A stretch of 64,000 nt of DNA from the NCBI GenBank assembly GCA_963669155.1, contig OZ022587.1, positions 15,824,212 to 15,888,211 on the forward strand. The letters are read 5' to 3'. Position 1 is the stretch's first letter. Every line of letters starts with the position of its first letter. The DNA is from Arbacia lixula (taxonomy: Eukaryota; Echinodermata; Echinoidea; Arbacioida; Arbaciidae). The notes below the pieces were generated by a model, which had not been told where the DNA came from, did not search any database, and was given only the letters and a program-made list of their open reading frames with translations. This document shows positions 18,631 to 29,860 of the stretch, piece by piece. A program made the translations under genes and the position numbers.

Positions 18631-19385
18631 GGTCAAGAACTCTTGCTTTGCTCATAATACACTTTCATTCTCCCCTTCTCATATACCATGTTTTTCCTCT
18701 CCTAAGACAAGATGATATTTTTTATTTGTTTTACATGTGATTGGAAACAAACAGCTCGATGAACACAAAGTATTCATAAATAAAATAAATCTTTTAATAT
18801 CCTCTTTGATTAACAATTACAGCTTGGAGAGACAAATTTCATAGATTTCATTCAAATGATTTAAATAACACATGAAGGCACTTGATCACAAAATAATAAA
18901 ACACATGAGATAAAGCCCTTTCCTCCACAAAATATACACAGTTATCACACAAAGATTTACATACATGATACTTATTCTTCAATTGACAACTACAGCTTTG
19001 AAGCTGATCTACATGAATGTACATTAAAAACAAATACCACATATATTTAATTCAAATCATCAAATTGGCATTTGACACACATTTACAAAGGAATACTGAC
19101 TACCAGTTTTTAAAAGACACACAAAAAACCTACTGTGGTATTCTGTACTAACCTTTGACTTTAGTTTTAAGGTTAACATGAATTACACAGGCTTCTCTTT
19201 TGCCTATACCAACTCAAGGCTCATACCTATTATACCCTTGTATCAATTAGCCATTAAAGCCAACTTACTTACAAACTTTATATTCATATTTGGAAAAAAA
19301 TCTTCCCACAAGGTAGAAGGCCTGCGCATAGAACGAGGCTGTGAAAAAAGTTGGGACACTTGTGAGCCGACTTACATGGAATCTT
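18631..19385. other. AT-rich stretch, no gene seen
   Basis: No exon or known repeat family was recognised. Small reading frames on both strands show no motif. The sequence changes character at about 19390, where a higher-GC block begins. Confidence 0.5.
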
Positions 19386-19389
19386 AGAA

Positions 19390-19735
19390 GTCAAGATCAT
19401 CGACAAGATGTCCAAAAGACTGACCATACAGTCATAGTGTAAAGTATTGACTACATTAATTGTGACGAGCACATATAGATAAACACAACAACAGATAACA
19501 CGGTTGCGACTTGCTTCGTTGATCTCTAGACGACAAGTGAGTCTTTTATACGGGCCGATCCCGACAGGAAGATGTGCAAGCTGCGCATGCGCGAGTGCAG
19601 TCGCAAAACAGCGAGCAGACCGAACATGACCCCAAAGCATTCGAATCATACATTTTGAGTGAACACAGCGATCTGTTCTAAGGGCTGGGGAGTCTGCATA
19701 GTCATAAATACAAAATCTAGATTCGAAATGACGTG
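19390..19735 (-). promoter_or_regulatory. Possible LTR-like promoter block on the minus strand
   Basis: On the minus strand a TATAAAAG box (about 19534-19541) is preceded by GC-rich sequence with CpG and GCGCATGCGC motifs and followed by AT-rich leader-like sequence. This resembles a retroelement LTR promoter, and it abuts the gypsy reverse-transcriptase fragment, but the fragment is on the plus strand. Speculative. Confidence 0.25.
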
Positions 19736-20020
19736 CAGCCAAAACAAAATCCGCCCCGTACAATCCCTTACAAGCTGAGGGAGAAAGTCAAGGATGAGCT
19801 GCAGCGAATGCAAAATATGGGAGTAATAAACGAGCCCACCGACTGGGTGAACTCAATGACGATCGTCCGCAAGCCCAACGGCGCAGTCCGAGTATGCCTT
19901 GACCCGCGTGACCTCAATGAGGCCATCCGCCGAGAGCATTTTCCAATGCGCACTTTCGAGGATATTGCAGCTCGAATGCCGAAAGCGAGATATTTCTCCA
20001 AATTTGATACATTACAATAG
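19736..20020 (+). pseudogene. Ty3/gypsy retrotransposon reverse-transcriptase fragment
   Basis: About 95 residues match the N-terminal part of gypsy-type RT: IPYKLREKVKDELQRMQNMG, then PTDWVNSM, KPNGAVRVCLDPRDLNEAI and ARYFSKFD. The frame stops two residues after SKFD, before the rest of the palm and the catalytic YxDD box. Upstream protease and gag are absent. It is a truncated remnant, joined abruptly to the SGNH-like element at about 20021-20080. Confidence 0.85.
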
Positions 20021-20080
20021 TAATAACCAGGGTTTAAAGCCATTTTTAATTTAGAATTAATGTTGTTCTTTTTCACACAG

Positions 20081-20616
20081 ATCTGCGCGTTTGCTACCTC
20101 TTGGTTATGATGGACTTCTTGTGGGTGACTCCGTTGTGAGAAATTGTAGCTTACAAGGCGTTAGTTTTTCTGGAAAGCCACTTTGCTTCCCAGGAGCTAC
20201 TGTTCAGAGTCTACGGACATCGTTTCGACAAGTTTTTGACACTGGATTTGACTTTTCACTGAAATACGTTTTCATCCATGTAGGAACAAATAACTTGAAA
20301 AAAAAAGCTTTCGGGAAAAGGACTCGAAAGACTATGTGAACTTGTATTACACAGTGAAGGAGGTTTTTCGTTCTGCAAAAGTCATTTTTTCAGCAATTTT
20401 ACCTCGTTGGGATGATGATTATCTTTTCGAGCGGAGTGTAGATTATAACAAAAATCTTGAACAATTGTCTTGAAAACTCCCAGATTGTTCCTTTTGTGAT
20501 GGAAGTGAACACTTTCTTTATGAAGACATTTTATTCTTCCATGATGGGCTGCATTTGAATTCTGACGGGAGCATTGAACTTTCTGCATCCTTCAAGTTGT
20601 TCATACAAGAGTAGGT
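20081..20616 (+). pseudogene. SGNH/GDSL-hydrolase-like ORF of a repeated element (copy 1, broken)
   Basis: After an acceptor-like CTTTTTCACACAG, the frame reads SARLLPLGYDGLLVGDSVVR (block I GDS), then IHVGTNN (block III). The frame then shifts near 20312 and meets a TGA near 20474; the C-terminal block V reads HDGLHLNSDG (Asp and His of the catalytic dyad). All catalytic blocks of an SGNH hydrolase are visible, but in three frames. Such domains occur in proteins carried by animal transposable elements. Native substrate unknown. Confidence 0.6.
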
Positions 20617-20884
20617 GACAAATGAAACTCAGAGTCTGAGTATAAATAGAGGGTGGACTCCCCTGAACTTAAACAATATTGTCATTAAATCAAGAGAATG
20701 CATGTAGGTCCACGGGCCATACACCACCCCCCTCTTATACATATGCTGGAACGGCTAACGTGAAATCATGTTTTTTCGACACGTGGGCATGGAGAGGATT
20801 GGAAGACTCTAGTACTCCTTGGATTTCCCCCTTTTTATCGGACCGGAGAACATGATATGATTTCCTATTATTATAGCAAGGATT

Positions 20885-21259
20885 ATGAGTAAGAAACAAG
20901 GAGCAAACCAGCGACCTTATTTGTTGAGAGATAGGAATCCTAACGTTAAAACGCATTCTTCGTCAGTGACTCGAGCCAGTAACAGTGTGACAAGGTCTGA
21001 CCAGCCTGGGTCCGGGGCTTCGTCGGGCAAAAGTCTGAGTATAAATAGAGGGTGGACTCCCATGAACTTAAACAATTTTTCATGCCCAAACCTGTCAAAT
21101 CAAAGAAATGAAAAAAAGTGGAGAAGTACTTATCTCGATGAATATGTTTTGCCACAGAACAGGCCAAGAATCAAGCGTCTTCATCTCATAGACCTTCTTG
21201 ATGGAAGTACGGACGAATTACTTTCCAGACAGTTTCAAAACATCAACAAAGTCTGTTAA
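20885..21259 (+). pseudogene. Repeated-element ORF 'MSKKQGANQ' (copy 2, SGNH part deleted)
   Basis: Encodes a basic, Ser-rich N-terminus (MSKKQGANQRPYLLRDRNPN...) that joins directly to SLSINRGWTP, the segment that follows the SGNH domain at 20640 in copy 1. I infer the SGNH segment was removed by deletion or is a separate exon in the intact element. The rest runs out of frame after about 124 residues. No known domain. Confidence 0.45.
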
Positions 21260-22466
21260 ACCCAAGCCTGAATCCAAAATTCTTCCCAATAGACACATCC
21301 CAGAATACAGGACTGGTATTTTAATCCCATATGTCTGTAATGTCACGTGGCATTCACATCGCGAACACACCTCAACTATTTGACTACCAGTCAACCCTAA
21401 CCCATATGTGACAAGGAAGAAGAGGTGGAAAAGGCGCCATCAGAGAAAGAAAAGTCAAATTATAACCAGGTAGTTACCGGTTTAGACAGATAAGATGGAT
21501 GGGGATAATAAAATAAAATCTGTGCTCCTTCAAAGAGCTCCACAATGTGCCAGGGCTAGCTCCAGCCCAGGCCGGAATAATCTTGGGCATTCGGTCAAAA
21601 CATGGGAATGTGACACCCGAGGTGTTTGAGGCGTCTCCTGGACTAGAAGAGTCTAGGGGACTATGTGATAAGTTTGATTTCACACCCAGGGATACATCAG
21701 GTTCCCAAGGTCAGGGTGGGGAAAAACAAAGCATCTTCTACACTCCGTTGGGACATAGGGTCCCGGCCACAAGCACCCCGAGTGGGGCGCCAGCCCTACT
21801 GGGGGAGGGGTGGGGGAGGGGTGTGTGTAGGTGCATGTTTGTGTGCTGCGTGTGTGTGTGTGTGTGTGTGTGTTTGTGTGTGTAAGGGTGTGTGTGTGTC
21901 TAAGGTGTGTGTGTGTCTAAGGGTGCGTATGTGTGTGGGAGATTAAATAGACAAAACTTTTCTCTCAAGATTCTTGATTGTACAACAATGTTTTGTAAAC
22001 AATAATTTGTGAAAAGGTACCTTTTGTCGTTGTTTGTATAACTATTGCAAGAATCATTGTGTTAATAAGCTGTGTTCTTCACAACATGTTGAGATCACGC
22101 TGTCCATCTGCATCTGCAGTCATGGCAGAAACAGATCATGAAGATCCTGCGACTCATTAAGTCACAACAGTCTGCCATGTAGGTTTTTCGTTCTGCAAAA
22201 GTCATTTTTTCAGCAATTTTTCTTCGTTGGAATGATGATTATCCTTTTGAGCGCAGTGTAGATTAAAACAAAAATCTTGAACAATTGTCTTGAAAACTCC
22301 CAGATTGCTGCTTTTGTGATGGAAGTGAACACTTTCTTTGTGAAGACATTTTATTCTTCCATGATGGGCTGCATTCTGATGGGAACACTGAACTTTCTGC
22401 ATACTTCAAGTTGTTCATACAAGAGCAGGTGACAAGAGAAACTCAGAGTCAGAGTATAAATAGAGG

Positions 22467-22763
22467 GTGGACTCCCTTGAACTTAAAAAAATGTTCATTC
22501 CCGAACCTGTCAAATCAAAGAAATTAAAAAAGTGGATGAGTACTGATCTCGATGAATATGTAGCCAGAGAACAGGCCAAGACACAAGCGCCTTCATCTCG
22601 TAGACCTTCTCGATTGAAGTACGGACCAATTTACTTTCCAGACGGATTCAAAACATCAATACAGTCTGTAAAACCCAAACCTGAACCTAAACTTCCTCCC
22701 AATAGACACATCCCAGAATACAGGACTGGTATTTCAATCCCATATGTCTGTAATGTCACGTAA
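22467..22763 (+). pseudogene. Repeated-element ORF, C-terminal part (copy)
   Basis: Open frame of 98 residues beginning MDSLELKKMFIPEPVKSKKL. It contains DEYVAREQAKTQAPSSRR and ends YRTGISIPYVCNVT before TAA. The same C-terminal region is recognisable, with frameshifts, at 21100-21390 and 23634-24010. Basic and Pro/Lys-rich; function unknown. Confidence 0.45.
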
Positions 22764-23466
22764 CATTCACATCGCGAACACACCTCAACTGTTTGACTAC
22801 CAGTCAACCCTAACCCAAATGTGACAAGGAAGAAGAGGCGGAAAAGGCTCCATCGGAGAAAGAAAAGTCAAATTATAACCAGGTAGTTACCGGTTTAGAC
22901 AGATAAGATGGACAGGGAAAATAAAATAAAATCTGTGCTCCTTCGAAGAGCTCCACAATGTGCCAGGGCTAGCTCCGGAATAATCTTGGGCATTTGGTCA
23001 GAGCATGGGAATGTGACACCGAGGTGTTTGAGGCGTCTCCTGGACTAGAAGCGTCTAGGGGACTATGTGATAAGTTTGATTTCACACCCAGGGATACATC
23101 AGGTTCCCAAGGTCAGGGTGGGGAAAGCCAAGGCATCTTCTACACCCTGTTGGGACATAGGGTCCCGGCCACAAGCACCCCGAGTGGGGCGCCAGCCCTA
23201 CTGGGGGAGGGGCGGGTGCCGGTAAGCACACACACGTATCCGTATGATATCTGACCGCCTCCATCATTAAATCAAGAGAATGCATGTAGGTCCACGGGCC
23301 ATACACCACCGCCCTCTTATACATATGAAGGAGCGGCTAACGTGAAATCATGTTTTTTCGACACGTGGGCATAGAGTGGATTGGAAGACTCTAGTACTCC
23401 TTGGATTTCCCCCTTTTTACCGGACCGGAGAACATGATATGATTTCCTATTATTATAGCAAGGATT

Positions 23467-23694
23467 ATGAGTAAGAAACAAGGAGCAAACCAGCGACCTT
23501 ATTTGTTGAGAGATAGGAATCCTAACGTTAAAACGCATTCTTCGTCAGTGACTCGAGCCAGTAACAGTGTGACAAGGTCTGACCAGCCTGGGTCCGGGGC
23601 TTCATCGGGCAAAAGTCTGAGTATAAATAGAGGGTGGACTCCCCTGAACTTAAAACAATTTTTCATGCCCAAACCTGTCAAATCAAAGAAATGA
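23467..23694 (+). pseudogene. Repeated-element ORF 'MSKKQGANQ' (copy 3)
   Basis: Near-identical to 20885-21070 and likewise fused directly to SLSINRGWTP. The frame ends at TGA after PVKSKK because of a small indel relative to the copy at 22467. Confidence 0.45.
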
Positions 23695-24391
23695 AAAAAA
23701 GTGGAGAAGTACTTATCTCGATGAATATGTTTTGCCAGAGAACAGGCCAAGAAACAAGCGTCTTCATCTCTTTTACTTTCCAGATGGATTCAAAACATCA
23801 ACAAAGTCTGTTAAACCCAAACCTGAACCCAAACTTCTTCCCAATAGACGACACATCCCAGAATACAGGACTGGTATTTCAATCCCATATGTCTGTAATG
23901 TCACGTGGCATTCACATCGCGAACACATCTCAACTGTTCGACTACCAGTCAAGCCTAACCCATATGTGACAAGGAAGAGCGCCATCGGAGAAAGAAAAGT
24001 CAAATTATAACCAGGTAGTTACTGGTTTAGACAGATAAGATGGATGGGGAAAATAAAATGAAATCTGTGCTCCTTCAAAGAGCTCCACCATGTGCCAGGG
24101 CTAGCTCCAGCCCAGGCTGGAATAATCTTGGGCATTTGGTCAGAGCATGGGCATGTGACACCCGAGGTGTTTGAGGCGTTCCCTGGACTAGAAGAGTCTA
24201 GGGGACTATGTGATAAGTTTGATTTCACACCCAGGGATACATCAGGTTCCCAGGGTCAGGCTGGAGAAAGCCAAGGCACCTTCTACACTCCGTTGGGACA
24301 TAGGGTCCCGGCCACAAGCACCCCGAGTGGGGCGCCAGCCCTACTGGGGGAGGGGTGGGGGAGGGGTGTGTGTAGGTGCATGTTTGTGTGC

Positions 24392-24426
<35 letters not shown>

Positions 24427-24559
24427 GGGTGCGTATGTGTGTGGGAGATTATATAGACAAAACTTTTCTCTCAAGATTCTAGATTGTACAACGTTTTGTA
24501 CGATGTTTTGTAAACAATAATTTATATGAAAAGGTACCTTTTGTCTTTGTTTGTATAAC

Positions 24560-24780
24560 TATTGCAAGAATCATTGTGTTAGCAAGCTGTGCTCTTCACA
24601 ACATGTTGAGATCACGCTGTCCATCTGCATCTGCAGTCATGGCAGAAACAGATCATGAAGATCCTGCGACTCATGAAGTCACAATAGCAGTCTGCCGTGG
24701 TGAGGAAGGGATGTGCAGTATTCACACCATACGAGGAAATAACGCAACCAAGGCTTCCAAAGCACAGAGAGACTATCTTT
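24560..24780 (+). pseudogene. Harbinger-type transposase C-terminal fragment (repeated)
   Basis: Encodes RIIVLASCALHNMLRSR-like sequence (LASCALHNMLRSRCPSASAV here), resembling the conserved LHN helix near the C-terminus of PIF/Harbinger DDE transposases, followed by HEDPATHEVTIAVCRGEEGM. The same fragment is at 22070-22160 (shorter) and 25435-25650. The catalytic DDE part is absent from all copies seen. Confidence 0.5.
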
Positions 24781-25434
24781 GTAGGTACAGTTGGGGCCAG
24801 AAGTTTACAACTTTACATACACCCAGAAAATTCAAAGAAAAGTTAATACTTGCCAAACATAAAATTTACTGTATCTTATAAAATATTTGTGCTTTCATAA
24901 TGTATCCAACAGGGGCAGTAGGCCCATGGGGAATCGGCCAATGGGAAGGCCAGAAGAGGCCTCTACGGAGGCACATGAATTCTGAGAATTCTCTCGGATG
25001 GGGGGCCAATTTGCGACCATTCAGCTATGGGAGACATTTAGAGCAACGTGATTGGTTTAATGAAGACACGCCCACATGACGCAAGCAGAATATGTTTGAT
25101 ACAAGGCATTGTGCTTGAGCACATCATTCTAGAGATAGGGATGCTGATGGCAGTGAGAAGACAAATACTGGCATAGAAACGATATTGGATGGAATTCAAA
25201 GAACAGCTGACAATTTGAAGAACATGGTTACGCTTGATCCTCTGGAAATAGCAGGGCCTGTCGAAACTTACATTTGTGTGTCTGTTTGTGTGTAAGGGTG
25301 CGTATGTGTGTGGGAGATTAAATAGACAAAACTTTTCTCTCAAGATTCTTGATTGTACAATATTTTGTAAACAATAATTTATATGAAAAGGTACCTTTTA
25401 TCTTTGTTTGTATAACTATTGCAAGAATCATTGT

Positions 25435-25651
25435 GTTAGCAAGCTGTGCTCTTCACAACATGTTAAGATCACGCTGTCCATCTGCATCTGCAGTCATGGC
25501 AGAAACAGATCATGAAGATCCTGCGACTCATGAAGTCACAATAGCAGTCTGCCGTGGTGAGGAAGGGATGTGCAGTATTCGCACCATGCGAGGAAATAAC
25601 GCAACCAAGGCTTCCAAAGCACAGAGAGACTATCTTTGTAGGTACAGTTGA
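25435..25651 (+). pseudogene. Harbinger-type transposase C-terminal fragment (second long copy)
   Basis: Almost identical to 24590-24810 (three or four substitutions by eye). It is preceded by IFVCITIARII in the same frame. Homology to the first copy stops at about 25733, where the next block begins. Confidence 0.5.
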
Positions 25652-25732
25652 GGCCAGAAGTTTACAACTTTACATACACCCAGAAAATTTAAAGAAAAGT
25701 TAATACTTGCCAAACATAAAATTTACTGTATC

Positions 25733-26256
25733 CAGCGGCCAGGCCGAGGGGGAACATTTCCAAGTTAAAAGTTTACTTGGCGCCACATTTAGACTCATCT
25801 CACTCCATGGGCGGATTACCCTCAGGTTGGCGACATAGAGTAGTGAACCAAAATGGGTCCACGATTGCCACGAGAGGGCGATCGGTGTAACCCAATATCG
25901 GGACCGGTGAGGGTATAAGAGGCTGAAAGAAAGGATGGGGAGGGGGAACGTGTAGAGCTGCCGTAGGGAAAGGTCGTGCCTTAGTGCTCCAACAAACACT
26001 CCGAGACCGTACGATACTTGTAAGTGTCCGTCATTGCGTGTGTATCGGATGAGTGGTTGATGCAGTGGGTGAGTGCGTGAGTGATTGCTTGATTCCATGT
26101 TGCACAATATATTTTTGTGAGAATCCGCTGATGATGATGTGGAGATGAGTCCGAAGATAAAGCGAGCCGAGCTCTAAAAAGACTGTTTGGCAGCCTGCTA
26201 CCTACAGAGAGAGCACACTACCGGATGTGGCATGGCAGAGACCATGTAAGTAGGTC
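25733..26256. repeat. 524-bp interval bounded by a direct repeat CAGCGGCCAGGCCGAGGG
   Basis: The 18-mer occurs at about 25733 and again at about 26257. The first copy marks an abrupt junction with the repeat array. The interval has a TATAAG motif (about 25916) and G-rich leader-like sequence. It may be an LTR-like or tandem-duplicated 5' end of the element carrying the ORF that follows, or an assembly join. Confidence 0.4.
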
Positions 26257-26381
26257 AGCGGCCAGGCCGAGGGACAGGTCGGACGAGAGACCCAGGAAGG
26301 GGGAGCGTTCTCGTCATCGCGAGGTGGCCGTCCCTGCGGACAGGGACGCAGGAGCGCGGAAGAAGGGACAGTCCCGAGGGG

Positions 26382-27006
26382 GTGGAGCCAGTGGAGGCTG
26401 GGCTGGAAGTACACGTGTCTCCAGCCACCACGCTGGCCGTTGACCCGGCGGTGACGTCCTGGGGTGTAGCGGGCTCTGGTGGGAAACCCCTCAGCATGCT
26501 GAGGCTGGAGCGCCAGGAAGAGACCAAGGAGGAATCGGAGGAGTCGGACGAAGACGAAGCGGCTACTGAGAAGAACAACAACAAATGCGTGGAGGCCAAG
26601 AAGATGCAGGTGGGGAAGCCTCTCCACGACCTCAACCTGCATCAAGTACTGCCAGGAAGAATGGTCAAGGCTGAGGAGAGGAGCACGGCTACGTGTTTTT
26701 CCAGTGGGTGCAAACTCACACAGGAGGAGAAGGAGCGAGTTTACGGGTTGGTGTTCCTCCAAAAGTGCACCCCTCCACCAGCCGGCCCCCCTAGCGAGAC
26801 TATGCCGTGTGGTGGGTGAGAGCGGACTTGGTCCAAACATGACTCGGGACGACCTGCAGAGGGCCCTTGTAGGTCGTGTCCAGACCATAACCGAGACCAC
26901 CACAAGGCGAGTTTACCAAGCAGGGGAGCTGGTTACGGAGGAGGAATGCAGGAAGCACTACACCGTAAATCTTACCGCAGGGGCCACCGATGCGCAGCTA
27001 CTCTAA
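26382..27006 (+). CDS. Unidentified GC-rich acidic ORF, with frame change
   Basis: A 145-residue frame (26382-26819) has an acidic core (EETKEESEESDEDEAATEK) and ends near TMPCGG. A second frame (26704-27006) takes over near 26810 and ends ATDAQLL with TAA. It contains ESGLGPNMTRDDLQRALVGR and RVYQAGELVTEEECRKHYTV. The two frames together look like one protein broken by a frameshift or joined by an intron. GC content is well above its surroundings. I recognise no family; retroelement gag or an element accessory protein are possible. Confidence 0.4.
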
Positions 27007-27009
27007 AAC

Positions 27010-28290
27010 GCCACTCCTCCCGAAACTTGATGTTCATACCTCCATGATATAAGCTTCATATTTATAACGCAGTACTTTCAAATTGAATTGTGTGTGACTT
27101 CGTAACTATCTCATGCCATAATAATATTTGCCAAAGTTCAAAATGCCTCAATTGTATTCACCATACATGCCTTACCTTGATTTTTATAAGAAATGTTATC
27201 GTTTTCTTGCCGTTTATGCCATTCCATCTCACTGTCGCAACATGTATTTTATCGCCATCAGCTTTTGTTTTCCTTCTCTTCCAAGTGTTTTCCGATGTTC
27301 CTTTTCTTATTCCTAATGTGTGTCGTGTACATGTATATTGCTTTACCTACCTTCACTTCCTTCTCTATCAACTAGTCTGTAATGCTTTTAATGTAATGTA
27401 TTTCACTCGATTGCTGATTAGGCGTCAAAGGGGAGTACCGCTGATGCTCAACGATTACCAGTGTAAATAACTATGTACCATGTATTATGTTTAAGTAAGT
27501 ATAGAAATAGCTGTTATATAGAGGAAACACAAATGAATCGTATAAGGCTATGATGCTTGCCATATGTACTTTGTATACCTCGCCTGGACCCAGGTAAGAA
27601 TAAAGGCAAGTGCCAGTATATGGGGAAAACTTCATGCGCGATGTGTCTGAAAACAAATTTCCCTGAGCACTGTTAACCCTCAGAGTACCAAGCCCTAGTA
27701 GCCCCATATCAAAAGCCACTCAGCTTCCAGCATATGGGACTGGATGGGTAAATGGAGTGACTACAAACTATGACTGCATTCATGATTGACACATACCCCT
27801 ATCCAGGACAAAAACAACGTAAAACCAATAACAACTCTGGATGAGAAGGCACACAGCAAGATGGTGAAGCTATTTGACATATGCTTTCACCTGGCAAAGC
27901 ATGCAACGATATCCAAAGAGGAGATCGCACGATGCAAGGAGGAACTCAAAGAGTTTTACAAAGACAAGTTTCGACACATTAATACTAAATCCTCTTGGCC
28001 GGTATTCAATTCAATACTTGGCTTCAGTAAAACTTTTACGTGGTTAAGCAAAATGCTTAAACTCGTATTCAATTCACTTCTAACATTGTCTAGGTATTTT
28101 ACTCACAGTGACCTGACTTTGAGCAAATTACTTAGGCACGATGACGTCATCAATATCATTCAGAGAGTGAAAAATATGTGCAGTAAGCGGTCGTTTTGTC
28201 TAAGGGAAATTATGTGTTAAAAATAATTGTGCAGACAACTTTTTCATGTACAAACATATTGGAAGATTTGAGCGGGTGTGAGAGGGAGAA
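27010..28290. other. Noncoding or degraded stretch
   Basis: AT-rich. A frame at 27786-28220 includes KAHSKMVKLFDICFHLAKHA and EELKEFYKDKF, reminiscent of zinc-finger/hAT-associated proteins, but it ends in low-complexity sequence and I cannot place it. An AATAAAG signal lies at about 27598. Confidence 0.35.
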
Positions 28291-28340
28291 GAAACCGCAA
28301 ATATCGAGCCTGGAGCAAAAGTCAAAGAGAAAGACGAATT

Positions 28341-28575
28341 AATCTGAAAGAGAGAAAATAATTCTCGTTGAGGAGTACAAGGCCAGGGAGAACGTTTTAA
28401 AACCCCGTCTGGGAAGTTCAGCGACATACAGCGATAAAGAGAATGCGGGGAAGGAGATAACGGACAAAATCAATGCAGCCAATCCAGCGACGTTCGGATC
28501 TGTAGCGGATGTGAAGAAAAAATGGAACAACTTACACACATCGATGAGATCAAACCTTTATCTAGTGCGTGTTTG
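28341..28575 (+). CDS. Myb/SANT-like DNA-binding domain exon (Harbinger partner type)
   Basis: One frame reads REKIILVEEYKAREN, then NAGKEITDKINAANPA, SVADVKKKWNNLHTSM and RSNLYLV. The W at the end of helix three and the 'EVKKKWxxL' pattern match the Myb/SANT-like (zeste/NAIF1-type) domain that accompanies PIF/Harbinger transposases and also occurs in host proteins. No start codon is assigned; a 28616-28760 downstream segment is duplicated at 31752-31900. Confidence 0.55.
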
Positions 28576-28885
28576 AGTTTCAGATCAACCCTCTACAATT
28601 TACATGCAGCATGAGGCTACAATAGATGAAAGAGCTAAGCCCATAACACAAGGTCAGAGCATTGCTGTGGAAAGAAGCACGCAAACACGACGAGTAATCC
28701 TGGATCCGAGGGACATAATCTTTGCTTCTGGAGGACATAACATAGGATTGATGTTTCCTGGTCAGCAATTAATCGCAGATTGCTCCAACAAATGAAAAAC
28801 AAATTCCAGATCCTTTGGTTGAAATGAAAAATGACTGGATGACACCTGGGAACCACCGGGGCAGTTGGCACGACGGATGTAGAAA

Positions 28886-29258
28886 TTGCAGCGCTGTGGC
28901 TGCGACTTCAGTGACCCGAATACCATGCCAGGCTTTACTGGAGACTTCAATGAAGTGCTCGACTTTGGACTTTTTTATGTGTTCAACCATTTGATAGTAC
29001 ATAGGGCGGACTACGATAGGAAGAAGCTGAATGCATACAAGTCTTTTGAGGACTATAGGCTCTTCTCAGATGGGCATGTAGAAGAGTTAAAGTTCAACTC
29101 CGTGTCACCGACAAGCACCGTGTGTATCTTCAAAAGCTCCGTGAAGCCGACTCAAAAGGACAGAACCTACTTGAACAACAAGACGAATAGTTCGTGGCTT
29201 ATTATGAGGCAGGGTACCGGAGAAGTAGTGATGGCATACTGCGAATGTCCTGGAGGGT
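28886..29258 (+). CDS. SWIM-like domain exon of an element-associated protein
   Basis: The frame reads FGLFYVFNHLIVHRADYDRK, YKSFEDYRLFSDGHVEELKF and SWLIMRQGTGEVVMAYCECP, ending at a donor-like GTGAGT after CPGG. The W-(x)-G-V-A-(x)-C-x-C pattern resembles the CxC half of SWIM zinc fingers found with YqaJ-type proteins of transposable elements. The matching CxH half is not seen in the next kilobase. Partial. Confidence 0.5.
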
Positions 29259-29528
29259 GAGTTCAATTTCAACGTTAGAACTTAGAAGAATGGTTTAAAA
29301 AAACCTAGACTCTACATGTAAACATGATGTAGGGGAGTCTAGTCAGTAGTCAACATATATGTGAAGTGAAAAAAAAATAAAAAATGAGCGTATAAGCCGA
29401 CAGAGTGGCTCCGCTGGTGCTGTAAATGTGATTGTAACTCTATTGTTATTTTTTTAATTGTTTGGGAGTGGTAACCTCGTTGAATTTTGAAACAAGCCTC
29501 GATGTAGCTGCTGAACAAAACCAAAAGT

Positions 29529-29801
29529 GTGTTGCCTCGAAAGACCATCTTGGTCTTCCTAAAAGACAATCTCACAAGATTTGACAGTGAACAGGATGCA
29601 GAACGACAAGATGACGTCCAGCATAAGGGAAGGTGCCTTTCCCGCTTTGACCAGCTCACAGAGTACCAGGAGTGTCTGCTTCAAATTCAGCAGGAGATGC
29701 TCAGATCGCAACAGGCAATGTTGCACACATGTAATAATGTGCTCGATGTCTTTAAAGATATTCGCAATTGTTTGGAGCAGTTTGTAAATGGACAACAGTA
29801 G
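29529..29801 (+). CDS. Gln-rich coiled-coil ORF
   Basis: 90-residue frame with heptad-like Leu/Gln pattern in QECLLQIQQEMLRSQQAMLH. It ends EQFVNGQQ and TAG. Such coiled coils occur at the C-terminus of Myb/SANT-like partner proteins, and it lies downstream of the Myb-like exon on the same strand, so they may belong together. Unproven. Confidence 0.35.
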   Translation: MLPRKTILVFLKDNLTRFDSEQDAERQDDVQHKGRCLSRFDQLTEYQECLLQIQQEMLRSQQAMLHTCNNVLDVFKDIRNCLEQFVNGQQ

Positions 29802-29860
29802 CTATTCCGTACAACTAAATTGAAATTATTGAATTACTGATTCATTTGACAATGAACAGG

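Larger units (their letters stand above)
20640..25730. repeat. Array of rearranged copies of an SGNH/Harbinger-like element
   Basis: Segments recur in the same order with different deletions: the 'cattttttcagcaattt' SGNH 3' half at 20380 and 22200; MSKKQGANQRPYLLRDRNPN at 20885 and 23467; TATAAATAGAGGGTGGACTC at 20641, 21039, 22454 and 23619; a 'tgtgctccttcaaagagctc' block at 21520, 22935 and 24065; a (GT)n tract at 21850 and 24385; and ACTTTTCTCTCAAGATTCT with the LASCALHNMLRSR segment at 21955, 24460 and 25330. Copies are 90% or more alike by eye, so the array is young. It ends abruptly at about 25733. Confidence 0.85.

Noticed and set aside
20641-20650. TATAAATAG boxes repeated at 20641, 21039, 22454 and 23619
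   Set aside because: They look like TATA boxes but lie inside the repeated ORF segment in coding frame, at the same codon in every copy.
26202-26903. 233-residue minus-strand ORF
   Set aside because: Antisense shadow of the GC-rich plus-strand ORF; composition (Ser/Leu/Arg) is what the complement of that ORF gives.
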